Shown piece after piece: positions 35,911 through 49,200 of a stretch of DNA of 64,000 nucleotides. Position 1 is the first letter of the stretch. Every line of letters starts with the position of its first letter. The notes below the pieces were generated by a model that saw only the letters and a list, made by a program, of their open reading frames with translations, searched no databases and was not told the origin of the DNA. The position numbers and the translations under genes were made by a program. Where the stretch lies: assembly GCF_024139115.2 (NCBI RefSeq), contig NC_085141.1, positions 373,444,949 through 373,508,948 on the forward strand, written 5' to 3'. The stretch is from Armigeres subalbatus. Taxonomy: Eukaryota; Arthropoda; Insecta; Diptera; Culicidae.

Positions 35911-37069
35911 ATTTTTGCGATCAACTCTTTTTTTTCTAGGAAATGCTGGTCCTGAGAAGAAACATTTCTTCCCCAATGCGCCTTTTCTAGTAACTAACTG
36001 GTTCCAAACGCTTGTCGAAACCTTGCGTTGAAATTTTCCGACAGCCACTCTATGATTTTTCGCTATGACGACACCATTTGGAATAAATTTTCATCATTGC
36101 CACTGGTGCTACCAGTAGCTTCGTGGTGCCGTATCCGTTTCACCGCGTCTGATGTGCGTGAAATCTTATGAGACCGCTCTCAGCGGAATTTCGATCAAAA
36201 TGGCTAGCCCGCGGGAAATCAGCTTTCTTGTATTCAATAAATTCAGCCCGTTAGCCCCGCCCCTTTGTGATTTGATATGGGTGTAAATATAATGTGCACT
36301 CATGACTAGGACTTCCATTTTCGGAAAACATTTCCCGGGAAATGGAATTTCCCGCGATTCCCGATTCCCGGGATATGAACATTAGTTTCCCGAATTTCCT
36401 GGGAAATGTTCTTACGGGTTTTTATTTGATACAATTATACGGCAAACTTGTTCAGGATTTTCAAGAATTCTATGTTTATATGTTTCATTCTCAACAATTA
36501 TATGCTGTGAAAGTCGTTCAAGTCTATGTTTCATCACTTGTCATAAGACGAGTTTGTACAATCCCATTTAATTCCACCACTTAATTGTACCTTGACAGAT
36601 ACGTATTTCGACCTTAACAGTAAGGCCATCTTCAGTGTCTCGTACTTGTTTCGTGTTTTTCTTTAACCATAGTGTTAATTCTTCGGTTTTCTATTTCAAA
36701 GCTTTCATTTTTATAATACGTATTGGGAAGATCCAACGCAAAAATTGACCATTAGCAACCCCACCTCCCCCTATGACACACTTTTTGTATGAATCATTTA
36801 AAAATTTTGTATGGTTTGTCAAACTTCGGGCAAACCCTCCCCCCCCCCCCCCCCCTCTAAGCATTACATAATTTATGGATGCTCTCATTCATGATTTTGA
36901 AAAATATCTGCGATTCAACGCTTCAGTTCATAATCGCTTTCGCATGATGAAATAAGCTTTTCATAAAATTTTCATCTAAATCGGACGAAATTCCGGGGTG
37001 GCTAAAATCGATTGGTTGTTGTTTTCTCAGACTTCTAAAACGATCCATCGAAGGATATGTAGGCAGAAC
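35911..37069. other. Intergenic with repeat scraps
   Basis: A TTCCCGGGAAAT-type palindromic stretch lies at about 36320-36415. A scrap of the TCATAAGACGAGT family lies at 36538-36660. A C run of about 18 bases lies near 36839-36856, next to a MITE end reading cattacataatttatgg. No gene. Confidence 0.5.
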
Positions 37070-37215
37070 TGTACATCCCCCTGAAACGTGAAGCAACAAA
37101 AGTTGGACTGATGGTGAATGCATCGAAGACAAAGTACATGCTTGTGGGTGGAACCGAGCGCAACAGGGCCCCCTTGGGAAGCAGTATTACGATAGACGGG
37201 GACAGGCATTGAAAG
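37070..37215 (+). pseudogene. LINE reverse transcriptase fragment
   Basis: Reads LKREATKVGLMVNASKTKYM then LVGGTERNRAPLG, the segment after the YADD motif of a non-LTR retrotransposon RT. It is truncated on both sides. The C-terminal part of a similar LINE resumes at 37890. Confidence 0.75.
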
Positions 37216-37461
37216 CGTGAGTGAAGTGGACGAGCATTGATCTAATTCAATCTTAGCATCCTACCGTGGGGCATCGAAATCTGTACACTTAAGCACCTTA
37301 GTATATGAAAAAGTCATTAGAAAATAGGAATCGAATGTAAATAAAACGTTTGTCATTGACACAGGAGCATGAAGCCTCTACTTTTGAAGTGTGTGACATT
37401 TACTCATTAAAAACTACGAAAAACATGATAAAATAATGAATAAATTCAACTACTCCCGACT

Positions 37462-37490
37462 CGAAATCCGTCCACCGTGGACGGATTTCG
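37462..37490. other. Perfect 14-bp-arm hairpin
   Basis: CGAAATCCGTCCAC and its exact complement are separated by a single base. No flanking transposon context was identified. Confidence 0.6.
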
Positions 37491-37889
37491 AATCAAAGGA
37501 TCAAAATCCGTACAGCTATTTTTTACCTAAATATTTAAATTGAAGCAATCTGATTGACTAAACTACCACTGTAAATAGTTCGATACGCACCTTGAGAAGC
37601 CATCCCTTCGATTTGTATTCCGCTCATCTTATGTAATGATTCGCAATTAGCAATTAAAACACAGTTACTTTTGGTGCAATTATGCTCTACCCGAAAACAA
37701 AATGGCGGCAAAAACTTCGCGTTTGGTGGGTGGAGATTTGTTTTGATTTTTGTTGTTTTAATTTCAAAGCCTTCTTCCTATTTCTATGCCCTAAAAGCTT
37801 ACTGCCAAGTATCTGAACAGGATAAGATAAATTATTTCTACATTAATTACCTTCAACATCCTTTAATCTGTTGTTATCTCATGAGGTGG

Positions 37890-38100
37890 ATGGATTTCGG
37901 TCCCGCACGGTATGCCAGTTACAGCGAACCCAGTATTCATAGGGTAGCTAAAGCCGGAAGGGTACGATGGGCAGGGCTTGCAAGAATGCCGGATAGCAAC
38001 TCTGCAAAGATGGTGTTCGCGAGCGAGGTGGGCTGACTAGGTACAGAACGACTTGGCGAGCGTGGGGCGCTCAGAATCCGAATCGAGAAAAAAATGCCAG
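37890..38100 (+). pseudogene. LINE C-terminal fragment
   Basis: Reads YASYSEPSIHRVAKAGRVRW then AGLARMPDSNSAKMVF, the RWAGH.ARM-type C-terminal segment of a non-LTR RT polyprotein. It is frame-broken after 38035. It is probably the same insertion as 37070-37215, split by about 670 bp of other sequence. Confidence 0.75.
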
Positions 38101-38126
38101 AGCCAGAGGTTGTTGTAATGCATTTA

Positions 38127-38346
38127 AGGTCACTCCTGACAGAATCCAAGTTTCAAAAAGTGCTCGCGTTTTCGGGGCACACTACTCGATACGGAAGCAA
38201 CGCACAACTGTCATTTTTATTTTTTCACGCATATGACCCATCAAAGCTGAATCAACAAAAAAACAGTTGTCCGCCGCCTCCGTATCGAGTGATGTGCCCC
38301 CGAAAACGCGAGCACTTTGAAACTTGGATTCTGTCAGGAGTGACCC
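38127..38346. mobile_element. Hairpin MITE inside LINE remnant
   Basis: Arms of about 72 bp (AGGTCACTCCTGACAGAATC to CTCGATACGGA) recur inverted at the right with small gaps. TTTA precedes the left end and TAAA follows the right end, so the duplication is TA or longer and ambiguous. Confidence 0.8.
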
Positions 38347-38714
38347 TAAATAAACGCAAATTGATACGGATTGCTGGATAAAGTGAAATCCATCACCTGT
38401 GCTGACCTCTCTAATGTGTTTTTTATTATACGAAAAAAAAACACAACCAACTAGGTAGGCTAGGTAGATTATTCCGAGATTTTCTTCTAAAAATCAGAAA
38501 ATACAAAAAAAAAACAAGTTGGGAAAAGAACACCTACATACGTACGATAGAGATAACGTTTTCAAATGTACGCGTTCGCGTTCGAGTTTTTTTTTCGGTC
38601 AGCGAAACAAAACGCTTCAGCGGGAAAATGATGCAGAGCCGCCATTGTATGTTTGATTGATCCAACTCTTTGACACTTTTTTTTTTCAAAAATGAAATTA
38701 TGTTTAGATGAAGA

Positions 38715-39125
38715 GACCCCTTAACGACCCCGTGGCAAAACGCCTTTTCATTACTCCCTCTTATTTATCGTGATTTATATGGAACTAAAAAAAACTAGGG
38801 CTAAAATTTTACATTGTGGCGAGGAAAGAAGCTCTAACGGCATTCGAATGATGATGATGATGATCATCTATGACGTACCACGCGCCTCCACATACTGTCC
38901 ATACCCGACAGCAGAAGTTCTGCTTATTCTGCGTCTCGAATGACTCGAGAATTGTAGATTTCGTCACGTTTCACGTGTAATTTAAATGGAAGAAAACGAC
39001 CATTCTCACATCATTCGAAATGTTTCACCTCACACGAGACGCAGAATAAACACAACTGGTTAGCCGCCAGCTAAAAGGCAATCCATGAGTTTTCTGGCAA
39101 CAAAATATCACCAATGTGAATATGA
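38715..39125. mobile_element. Family A repeat, diverged copy
   Basis: Shares gaagagacccctt, ggcaaaacgcc, accacgcgcctccac and catgagttttctggcaacaa with the copies at 6727 and 14830. It is interrupted near 38856 by a GAT-triplet run and by unrelated text. Confidence 0.5.
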
Positions 39126-40010
39126 AAAATTATGATGCCTCTAAAGCTTTTCTACAATTTCGTTTTTACAAAATATTCCATGTTCCATGATGTGAAAATA
39201 ATTGTGAAAATCGTTAAAATCAAGTTAATCTCTTAGTATTCGTTTCGCTAGGGCATATAGATACAACTTTTGTGCAGACACAAAACTAGAATAATTACAG
39301 TGAAAATCACAGTATTTTACTGTATTTACCCAACACTGGTCTCTATATTGTTTTAGAAGTTGTATATGGTTCAAATGACCCACGCCAAAGTATATTGAAA
39401 CAACTGCAAATAGGGTCCATTTCATGTGGAAGACACCATCGGCTATGGAATCATCTGGACTCGAATATTACATTTTGACGAGATAAAAAAGATTGTTGCA
39501 GATAATAGCACAGTTGCCCCACGGCCACTAATATCTCAATGGCGGTTGCTAATTCAACTTGTTTACGCTATACAAAGAACACAACAAAGAATAGAATATG
39601 TACAGATTGCAATACAAACCGAAACGCACATGGTCTGTATGAGACACTGTAAAAGGACAAACATTTTTGTTCGTCTAGATCAAGTTGAATCCGATCGATC
39701 TGTGTAGATACGCCGCTGGCTACGATTACGATGACTCAGAATATGTACGCCGGATTCGGAACAAAAGTCCATCCCAAGATGAATACACCACTAGGTGTTC
39801 CAATCTGCCAAATTCACGATTCAGCCATCTTGGATTTTAGTATGGGAGAGCCAGCCGGTTTGTTTTCGTTTTGCACTGAGAATGAATTTTTCACCCCCGC
39901 CGTCTTCTCTTCAACAAACTTGGCAGGTTGGAGCACCTACTACTGTATTCATCTTGGTCCATCCATCTGCGGTGGTGTGCGGAACACGATAGGCAGCAGC
40001 ATAGACGACT
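39126..40010. other. Upstream flank of the NPC2 gene
   Basis: No host gene. A 127-codon + frame at 39731-40114 overlaps the presumed promoter and has no recognisable domain; I treat it as chance. Confidence 0.4.
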
Positions 40011-40023
40011 CAACGACGAAGAG

Positions 40024-40058
40024 TCAGTTCCCAACCGACAGCCGAACCGAGCAGGTCG
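40024..40058 (+). promoter_or_regulatory. Candidate Inr/DPE core promoter of NPC2
   Basis: TCAGT at 40024-40028 matches the arthropod initiator. GGTCG at 40054-40058 fits the downstream promoter element at about +28/+29. No TATA box was seen. This would give a 5' UTR of about 120 nt before the ATG at 40149. Confidence 0.4.
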
Positions 40059-40148
40059 AAAATCGTAAACAGATTTACGTGTTGATAACGTGTTTTGAAC
40101 TTGTGCGGATTTGATAACGACGGCCGACCGGTGGTATAGGACGCAATA

Positions 40149-40242
40149 ATGTACAAATCGCTATCAGTTTCGACGGTGGGCCCACTTTTGGTTTTGGCCA
40201 TCTGCAGTTTGGGCGTTGAGGGAGTGCACTTTGAAAATTGCG
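40149..40242 (+). CDS. NPC2 exon 1: signal peptide
   Basis: ATG at 40149 begins MYKSLSV, a hydrophobic core follows, and the exon ends VHFENC plus one base of a Gly codon. The donor gtgaga starts at 40243. V.FENCG is the usual start of a mature NPC2 protein. Confidence 0.9.
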
Positions 40243-43200
40243 GTGAGAACAGTTTAAGACAGGACATCGCGTCAGTTTATCGTACGATGATTTCTGTTCA
40301 TCATAACTTGCAATTTCATTATCACAAGCTTTGGAAGAAAAATACTGATAAAAATATTAGCTGTCATATTGACGATATATTACGCAGCACCTCGAATGTT
40401 TTCCGTTATATATGCGAAGTGTTCCATTGACAACCATGATTTGTTTTCTAACGGTCACATCTGCAGGCGACGAGAATACCATTGGGAACTATTCGTTGGT
40501 GGAAGTATCCCGCTGCAATTTGGCTGAGTCGGCATGCGTTCTGAAGCGAAACACCAATGCCACCATTTCGATCACTTTTACCTCAGGTAAGTGTCCTTCA
40601 GAGGTTTTTAATTGATTTGAATGAAGTGTGGCTTCACTCCGATCGGTCACAATTTTTTTGTTGGTCGCCCTCTTATTCGATTCTATTTGATGCCCTGATA
40701 CTCTGGACAAAATTTCAGCCCAATCGGTGAACGTTCGGGAAGTTCTTGACTCGTTGGAAGTTTACATAGAAGGATGTATGTAGAAACATCGAAAACCAGT
40801 AATTTGCAGTCAGATGACACCGTTTACGTTGAAGAACTATGATACTCATTCAGATTATGCAAAATTAAATACAGATTGTTATGCAGGAAACCGTAAAAAG
40901 ATAAGTGTTCACTCGGCGAAGTTATTACCATTTTTATGAAGTGAGATTTGATCAAATTTCATTTCTTCTACAATAGACAAGTAACAGCAAACCACTGCTT
41001 ATCGATGTTTCTCCATACATTTTTTCAATGTTTTCACCAATGAAATCAAGAATACCGAACCATTTCAAAGTGCAGGTACAAAATTTACGAACCAGCTACA
41101 TTTCAGAATGATCTCCTAGTTAAAACAACAAGGTGTTTGTGACCTAACGCATTTAAAATATGTTTCAAAAATGGTTCCGGGCAAAACGCCAGAGAGGTGG
41201 TGTAAAATAACTCAATTGCATGTTAAATAATGGTGAACGCATGGTCGTTTGTTTTGTTTTAACGGATTGATCGAAAATCTAACGGGTGAGGTGCAGCTCG
41301 ATAATGAATAATTAATATTGAATTGTAATGGTAACATTAGTACAAAACTAGTATGAGCGAGGCCATTTTACCCCGTGGGTGCGTTTTGCACTGTTCTCCT
41401 TTTACTTCTTAAGGTACTGTAGAGCTCCAACAAATATTGCACCTTCCAACTTTCATCGAATTGTTTGAACATCGAGCAAAATTAGGCGCATCTTTAGGAT
41501 TTCGTTAGATTGCTTATATAATCAATTTTGTTTACAAATACTAACACTATTGAAACAATCAGGTAACTATTGATTTAATTTTTTTTCCTTGTCCATTAAT
41601 TTCAGCTTTGCCAAATAACTTTAGTTTTAACATTTTTTTCAAAGGTGATTCCTTCCTATTGAAATTTGTGGAAAAAATTGTGGGAAGAAAAAAGATTAAG
41701 GTCAAAACCTCTATATTATTGGAATTTTCTGGAGGTACATGGGAAGTTGTTTTAAAGAATTCCTGTAGAATTTTAACCCTTAAAAGGCCGGAACTAACCT
41801 CGTTCAAAGTGCTCGTTCTCAGTAATACGCTAACCGATTTTCTCGGACTTTTCTAAAAGGGATTAGTAGGGCTTTCTTGTGACCTAGGTACCGCCCTGCA
41901 AGAACCCTCCCCGCGTTCATGAGCTTAGAAAATGACTGTGTTTTTTGTTGTATTTCGTTATTTTAGCCAAATTCCTTCAGTAATCAAGTGCAATCAAGTT
42001 CTGGCGTCACAAAACAAGTGAGTGAGTTTTCTTCGTGCACATACATACATGCACTTACATACGCACACAAAGACATCACTTTAACTTCTCGAGCTTAGTC
42101 GTTTGGTTTGTGACACTAAGCGTTTCTGGGGCTCTATTATAATGGAATAGACTATTTTCGAAACACCTTAGAGTACGAGAAAGGCAAAAATAACCAAATT
42201 CAGAGCAATGTTACCCGAGATACAAAAAAAAACACCTGATTTTTTGATTTTTTGCGATGAGTCTTGAAGAGCTCTAAAAATCGACTGAAGACGACTTCAC
42301 TTAGAAATTTTAAATAAAAAAAGTTAGAACGGAAAAACTGTTATTGTATGACCACCCTAAGTTGAAATGAGAAAAATGCTCTATTTCCGTCAAAGAGCTG
42401 CAGGAAACATTGTTTAAATAAAATGATTGGAATAAGCTGGGCTACAACTTTACAATACAAAGTTTACCCCTATTCCTGCAAATAAAATAGTTGATTTTTC
42501 CATTTTATGAACATAAGGACCACCCTAATTTTCATCAACACCCGAATAAGGCTCTCACTATTAGGAACAACTTTGTGGAACAAAGTTTTTTTTCTAACGC
42601 TGCTCTTTGTGACTCAAAATAGCTATTTCCACCTAATTTAGTTCTGTGAACTATTGTGGCCGGCGATTGTATGCTGTGTACGTGAACACACCGAACGAAC
42701 GAGAAAAGATAATTGGGAAAAAAAATGCGCGAGCACAAAGCACGTCAGTACGCGCTGCTGACACAAACTGGAATGACTCGCACACTGCTGACACTGCTTC
42801 TTCTATACACAAAGAAAATGTTGCGGTGGAACCGAGGGCCCGTGACTTACGAACGGGATTGATCTAAAATGTTAACTGGCTTTGACAAGAATTGAAATTT
42901 TTAATAGTTTATCGTTAATAATTTTAAGTTTCAATGAAATTGGCAAATTGCTGGTGTGTCCGAGTCGATGGATAAATAAATCTTTAAAATCCATCGAAAG
43001 ATAATGGCGCTAGTAACGTTCGAAGACCCTTTCAGACCCAACCTTAATCACTCTGTATGATAACTTCATTCTTCTTGCGCGTCCCATCAACGAAGAGGAA
43101 TAAATTCTTGAATGCGTGTGTTCCACCACGCAGAGCTGCGATCATTCATATCTCGAACTCGAATGCGGGCGTCCAACCACGCAGAATCGTGATTATTCCA

Positions 43201-46200
43201 ATCCATAACAACACTATTCTTTTTGCGGGCGTCCCAAAAACTTCCAAAAATTGCGACTATTACGATCCACAAGAAAACCATTCTTCTCGCAGGCGTCTCA
43301 CACATACAGAAGAAGAAAATATTTAAATGCGGGCGTCCCACCTCACAGAATTGTGATCACCCCTATCCCAAACAACACCTCTTGTTGCGGGCATACCACA
43401 AATGCAGGGGAATAATCTTTTGAAAGCAGGCGTCACATCGTGCAATATTGTGATTGTTCCGAATCACATTCCGATCGTTCTTTTGCGGGCGTCTCATCAA
43501 CGCAGAGGAATAATCACTTGCGGGCGTGCTATTACATAGAGTTGTGATTATTCCAATCCGCAATAACCCTGTTCTTCTTGTGGGCGTCCCACCTCATATG
43601 GCTGTGATACTTGAAATAAATAAAGTAGAAATGAATTTGAACGTTTCCCACACTCAAAATAATAGTCAGTTTAATTCGACTATAAAAAGTCATGTAGACT
43701 TTAAAAATCGAAACTTTCATCAACTTTAATTGAATCGAATAAAACATACTCAAATAACAATTGCATCTTAATGAGAAATGTAGTGGAATTCACTAGAAAA
43801 CAAAGAAAATAATATCTATACACTCTTCTAATGAATTCTACTCGAAATAATTGTATAAATTGTATATATGATTGGAGTTCTCAGAGCGACATGTATGTTC
43901 ATCAACAATCGCTAATGAAACATTTTCTAAAAGCATTAGGAGAACGATTCGCGAAACAACATGTTTGACCCTAAACATTAGACCTCTTCATGTTTTTAAA
44001 AAGAGTCCAAAAATTCAACCGGTCAGCACAGAACCACAATTCTTAAGCTAAAATAAGCCATCTGTCAAATTTTTAGTTAATTTGGAAAAAAAAATCGAGG
44101 TGGCTCAAGCCGATTTAGTGTTTTTGGGTCATTTTCAATTTTGAAAAAAATATAACGAGAGATATAAATGCTTAAAATCATCGCAACAACCTCTAAACTG
44201 AAGCTTTTGGTTTGCTTTACAAGTATTGTGAACATTGCGATTTGTTCCGTTTACGTTTTGACCATGTAAAAGTTATTTTCAACCTTTTAAGTGCATAGAA
44301 ATACTGTTTCGCCTAAAAGTCGTTGTTCTACAAAATTCTTGAGTGTATTACAAATTATTGCTAATTTATAATGTTATTATTCCTCTGTTTTCTCTGCACA
44401 TTTTAGTACCGCCATCAGGGGTGACAATGGGTCTGGGGGTGAGAATGGGTCATCGCTCTTACCAGCACCCTGGAGGTCGGATAGCAAAATCGCTCAAAAA
44501 GGTCTCTTATATTTTAGCCTTCTTGCCCTCAGATACATTCAATCTAATCTACAAGCATTCTATGTAGTTGAAACAGTGACCCATTCTCATCCCCATTTGA
44601 CCCATTGTCACCCCCGACGACGGTAATATAATTGCCAATGTGCGGTTTACCGTTAAAATCTTAAAAATCGGAAGCTGAACATTTCTAGGAACTTTTTTCA
44701 AATAGGCGTAACTGTATTTGACCTTGATTTTTGGAATGACGATTGTGCTCTTAATTCAAACTATTTTAATCAACTAACGTACCCAACAGAAAGAATAGAT
44801 TGCGATCTATCAGGTAGTAACGTCAGTTGCACGAAATATGCTGAATAGAGAGAGTAGGACTCGTTTCAAATTTCAAGGTCAAATACAGTTACGCCTATTT
44901 GAAAAACGTTCCTAGATTTGTCATAGTGTAAATTAGGATTTCGTCAAACAAGTTGTTCGAACAAAAAAGCTTTGCTTTGATTTGTTACTACGACGCACTC
45001 GATGGTAAAAGCATAAAGACATATGGTGCAATGAACTAAATTTGGAAGTCGTTTGTTATAAGCGTCAAATATCATCGAAAACCAATGCGTCTTTGTTCGA
45101 ATAACTTGTTTGAAGAAATCTAACGTGTAAATTTATGACAAATGTTCAGCTTCTGATTTTTAAGAATTTTACGGTGAATCGCACGTCGGTAATCATGTAA
45201 CCTAAATATCCAAGGTAAAAATAGGAATAATTAGATTATAAAGTAGCAATAATTTGTAATACACTCAAGAATTTTGTAGAACAACGACTTTTAGGGGAAA
45301 CAGTATTTCTATGCACTTAAAAGGTTGAAAATAACTTTTACCTGGTCAAAACGTAAACGAAACGATTCGCAATGTTCACAAGACTTGTAGAGCACACCAA
45401 AATCTTCCGTTTAGAGGTTGTTGCGATGATTTTAAGCATTTATATCTCTCGTTAGACTTTTTTTCAAAATTGAAAATAGCATAGCATAGCATAGCATAGC
45501 ATATGTGATTGTACAAATCGTGGGTGGCTATACAACGCTCAATTAAGCAATCTACCTTATATTGTCGCAAATTGGTACTTGGAATTAGTACCTTTTCCTA
45601 TACAGTAGCAATCACGGAAGGAAGGGAAGGAATGTTAGTTCAACATCTACTAGTGAAGATGCAGGGAACCCATACTACCTTCATAGATGTCTCGGGAAGG
45701 AAAATTTGTGTTATTGGTAAAGGTGGATAATAGGGAGCTCTATTCGACAATATACAGTCACTCTCAAAATTGAGCGTACAGCATGGATTAGATGAATATA
45801 TTCGAAAATTCCAAAGGAAATTTAATTGTTGGCCCGGGTGTTTTTAATGCATTTCAATATTCATCCCTTCCTTCAATGTATGCGTACATAAAATGTTTGA
45901 AAATTTTTCTCTAAAGTTCATTTATTTGAAAATAATCTCAAAATATGCCTATTAGATGTGACAAAATTGAGCGTACAGTGAATTTTTTTCTTTGAAATTT
46001 CTCATCATAAACACGATTAATGTATTTTAATATTGTTTTTTCATGATTATATTTATAATAATAAACATCCGCTACTTAAACATTCAATGTTTTGAAATTA
46101 AACCATGTTTTGGTCAAAATGGCGAACAAGTGAGAGGTAAGAACATTGCTATTTAACAATTCAATGCTGCTGGGCAAAATAGATGCTTTAAGACATGGAT

Positions 46201-49200
46201 TTCACTGGCATCGTGTTTTATATATGATAGATAATCGAAATCGAGCGAGAAATATGAAAAAATTGGAAAAATTCAGTCGGTAAATGATGAAAACAGATGT
46301 GAACATACAGAGAAAACGACAAATGTTAGGAATGGCATATTTCAAATTAACTATAACTTTATTTAAAAGTCAATGTATAGGTAGCTTATAAGCTCAGGAC
46401 ACTCAATAATAATAATATTAATAAAAGAGTAGCACTCGGATACATTATAAGATGTCATTTTATATTTGAAGATTCAATCACCGTAGGAACAACTTTGGTT
46501 GAATAATTTAAATTCACCAAGATATCATCAATTAAGCTGCCGAAGTCTTAACCCTCTCCCGCCCATGGTGTCTGTGGTGCACCATCAAATTTTGCACCTT
46601 CTAACCTTCATCGAATTGTTTTAACAACAAAAAGGAATATTGGACACATCTTTATGGTTCCATTAGACTGGAAATATAATCAATTTTGAGTACAAATAGT
46701 GAAACTATTGAAAATAATCAATTAACTATTGATTTACAATCAAAAACTTTTTTTTTCGTTTTCCACAAATTTTTGCTATGCTAAATAACTTTTGTTCTAG
46801 CATTTTTCTCAAAGATGATTCCTTCCTATTGAAATCTTTGAAAAAAGTCGTGGGCGGGAAAGGGTTAAAAAAGTTTATTTTTACTCGCCACATGGAAATC
46901 ATCCAATTGTATCCCTTATGGTAACAGATCGTGGAGTTAAATCCAAAATTAATTATGAAATTACGATTTTAAGCTATCTTTTCAATATTCAATCAGAAGT
47001 ACTGTACGGGGTTGAAAAGCTGTTTTTATGTTCGGTACCTTAAAATGCACCTTGTACTTTTAGAATTTGACTGTGAATGATTGGATTCAATAATATTACT
47101 CTTAATGATAAACCTGAGACAATAATCGAGCTTTAAAACAAATTAAAGTTAAAGACATACTAAATTTGAATTATGTCATTCCTAACATTTGCCGTTTTTT
47201 CTGTATGTTTACATCTGTTTTCATCATTCATCGACTGAGTTTTCCCAAATTAATCGAATGTCTCGCTCGATTTCGATTATCTATCTTATATAAGATACAA
47301 CGCCGGTGAAACATACAAATTAAAGCATCTATTTTGCCCAGCAGCATTGAATTGTTAAATAGCAATGTTCTTACCTCTTACTTGTTCGCCATTTTGACCA
47401 AAACATGGTTTAATTTCAAAACATTGAATGTTTAAGTGGCGGATGCTTATTATTATAAATATAATCATGAAAAAACAATATTAAAATACATTAATCGTGT
47501 TTAAGAAATTTTATAGAAAAAAGTTCGCTGTACGCTCAATTTTGTCACATCTAATAGGCGTATTTTGAGACTATTTTCAAATAAATGAACTTAAGAGAAA
47601 AATTTTCAACCATTTTATGTACGCATACATTGAAGGAAGGGATGAATATTGAAATGCATCAAAAACAACCGAGCCTTCCTTTGAAATTTTCGAATGTAGT
47701 CAACTAATCCATACTGTACGCTCAATTTTGAGAGTGACTATAGAGCGTTTGTCAATAACAGTATATGCTGTACAAATAATAAAATATATTCATCAATTTA
47801 CTTACGAACCGTCCTAAGGAAAAACAAAACAAAACACAAAATTTCGGAAAATCGCGCGATCGTTCTGCCGTCCGAAACAAGAGCCAACACGCACTAAACT
47901 CATTTTTTTTTTCAAAATTGAAAATGGCCCAAAAACACTAAATCGACTTGAGCCATCTCGAAATTTTATCCGAATTTGCTGAAAATTTGACAGATGGCTT
48001 ATTTTAGCATAAGAATTGTGATTCTGTGCTGACCGGTTGAATTTTTGAAACTTTTTGAAAACATGAAGAGGTCTACTAAACATGTTCCGCCTGAGGACTA
48101 TAAAGTCATCCTCAATGGCACGACTGTGGAATGGGCCAATGAGGCCGATTACCTTGACTTGACCCTCGACAGTAAGCTTATTTTCCGACAACAGGTTGAC
48201 AAGACGGTAACAAAGTGTGACGTTTTATTAAAACTACTGTAGCCTATGATCAACCGTCGGTCGTCATTGTGCATGAAAAAATAAGCTTGCTGTCTACATG
48301 CAAATCATTCTTCCCGTGATCGAATACGGCATGCCGGTTTGGGAGTGCTGCGCAACCCGAGTAGACGAAAATAGCTCATTAATATCAAATGTTGATAAGA
48401 TAGCAAAATGAGATATGGACATGATTGATATAAGAGATAAAAGATCAGACGATAATATCAAAAAATTGCACTAAAATATCATGGGAAAATGAAGTTATGC
48501 TATTTGTAATAAGTGATCAATATCATGTGCCATTAGTTTGTTCTTATCCATAGCATATATTGATATTTAAATGATAATTCGGTGCAAATTTTTGATTTTG
48601 TTACCTGTTCTTTTATCTCTTATATCAATCAAGTCCATATCATGTTTTGTTATTCGGTTCATGGCTTCTGCCCGGGAAAACTCATAATCTTCAACGAGTT
48701 CAAAACAAGTTCCTAAGGATGATCTACAACACCCCTACCAGGACACAAACTTCTAAGGTCCACCTCTGGCTCGTATTAAAACACTTCATAAGCGCTTTAG
48801 TGAGAGCAATGATCGGTTTAGGGCCCGTTACTTAGCCTCGGACCAGGCCGATATTAGGGCGATAGTTCCAATCTAGGTTATCAAATGTTCAATGTCTCAA
48901 TGCCTCTTCAAGGCCATCCTGCAAAATTTAATCTAGATTTAAAAATAATAATGGATTTGCAAAAATGATATTAAAAAAAACTTAAGATGAAGGGCCAAAT
49001 CGGTCAAACACTTTAAATGCACGACCATTGTTAAAAAAAATCAAAATTAAGAATAATGAGTTCCTAACTAATAAATCATTTAATTTTTACATCCGAAACT
49101 ACATGGAAAAATCTGCATATGTTTTCAAGCAGCTTTTAAATGAAAATTATTTTGGCCGCAGTTATGTTATTATTGTAATTACTTACTTGATACTTGATGG

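Larger units (their letters stand above)
45478..47905 (-). mobile_element. Retroposed insert with (AGCAT)n tail
   Basis: A 19-bp target duplication (ttttttcaaaattgaaaat) lies on both sides, at about 45463-45478 and 47906-47925. On the minus strand the insert starts near gtgcgtgttggctcttg and ends in five or so TATGC/AGCAT pentamers, the pattern left by target-primed reverse transcription. About 440 bp belongs to this insert; the remainder is the nested foldback 2. No tRNA head or RT was seen, so it is a SINE of another kind or a truncated LINE. Confidence 0.65.
43981..48073. mobile_element. Foldback DNA element 1 (TA TSD), multiply nested
   Basis: Outer ends GACCTCTTCATG and its complement are flanked by TA (43979-43980, 48074-48075). 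The left arm runs 43981 to about 44360. The right arm is split: about 45240-45478 and 47905-48073, separated by a 2.4 kb insertion. The arms are about 380 bp and clearly related. A 215-bp MITE sits in the left-central part. It is probably Tc1/mariner-type by its TA target. No transposase was seen. Confidence 0.75.

Noticed and set aside
39731..40114. 127-codon + frame just upstream of NPC2
   Set aside because: Overlaps the likely promoter and 5' UTR, in a different frame from the signal peptide exon, with no domain.
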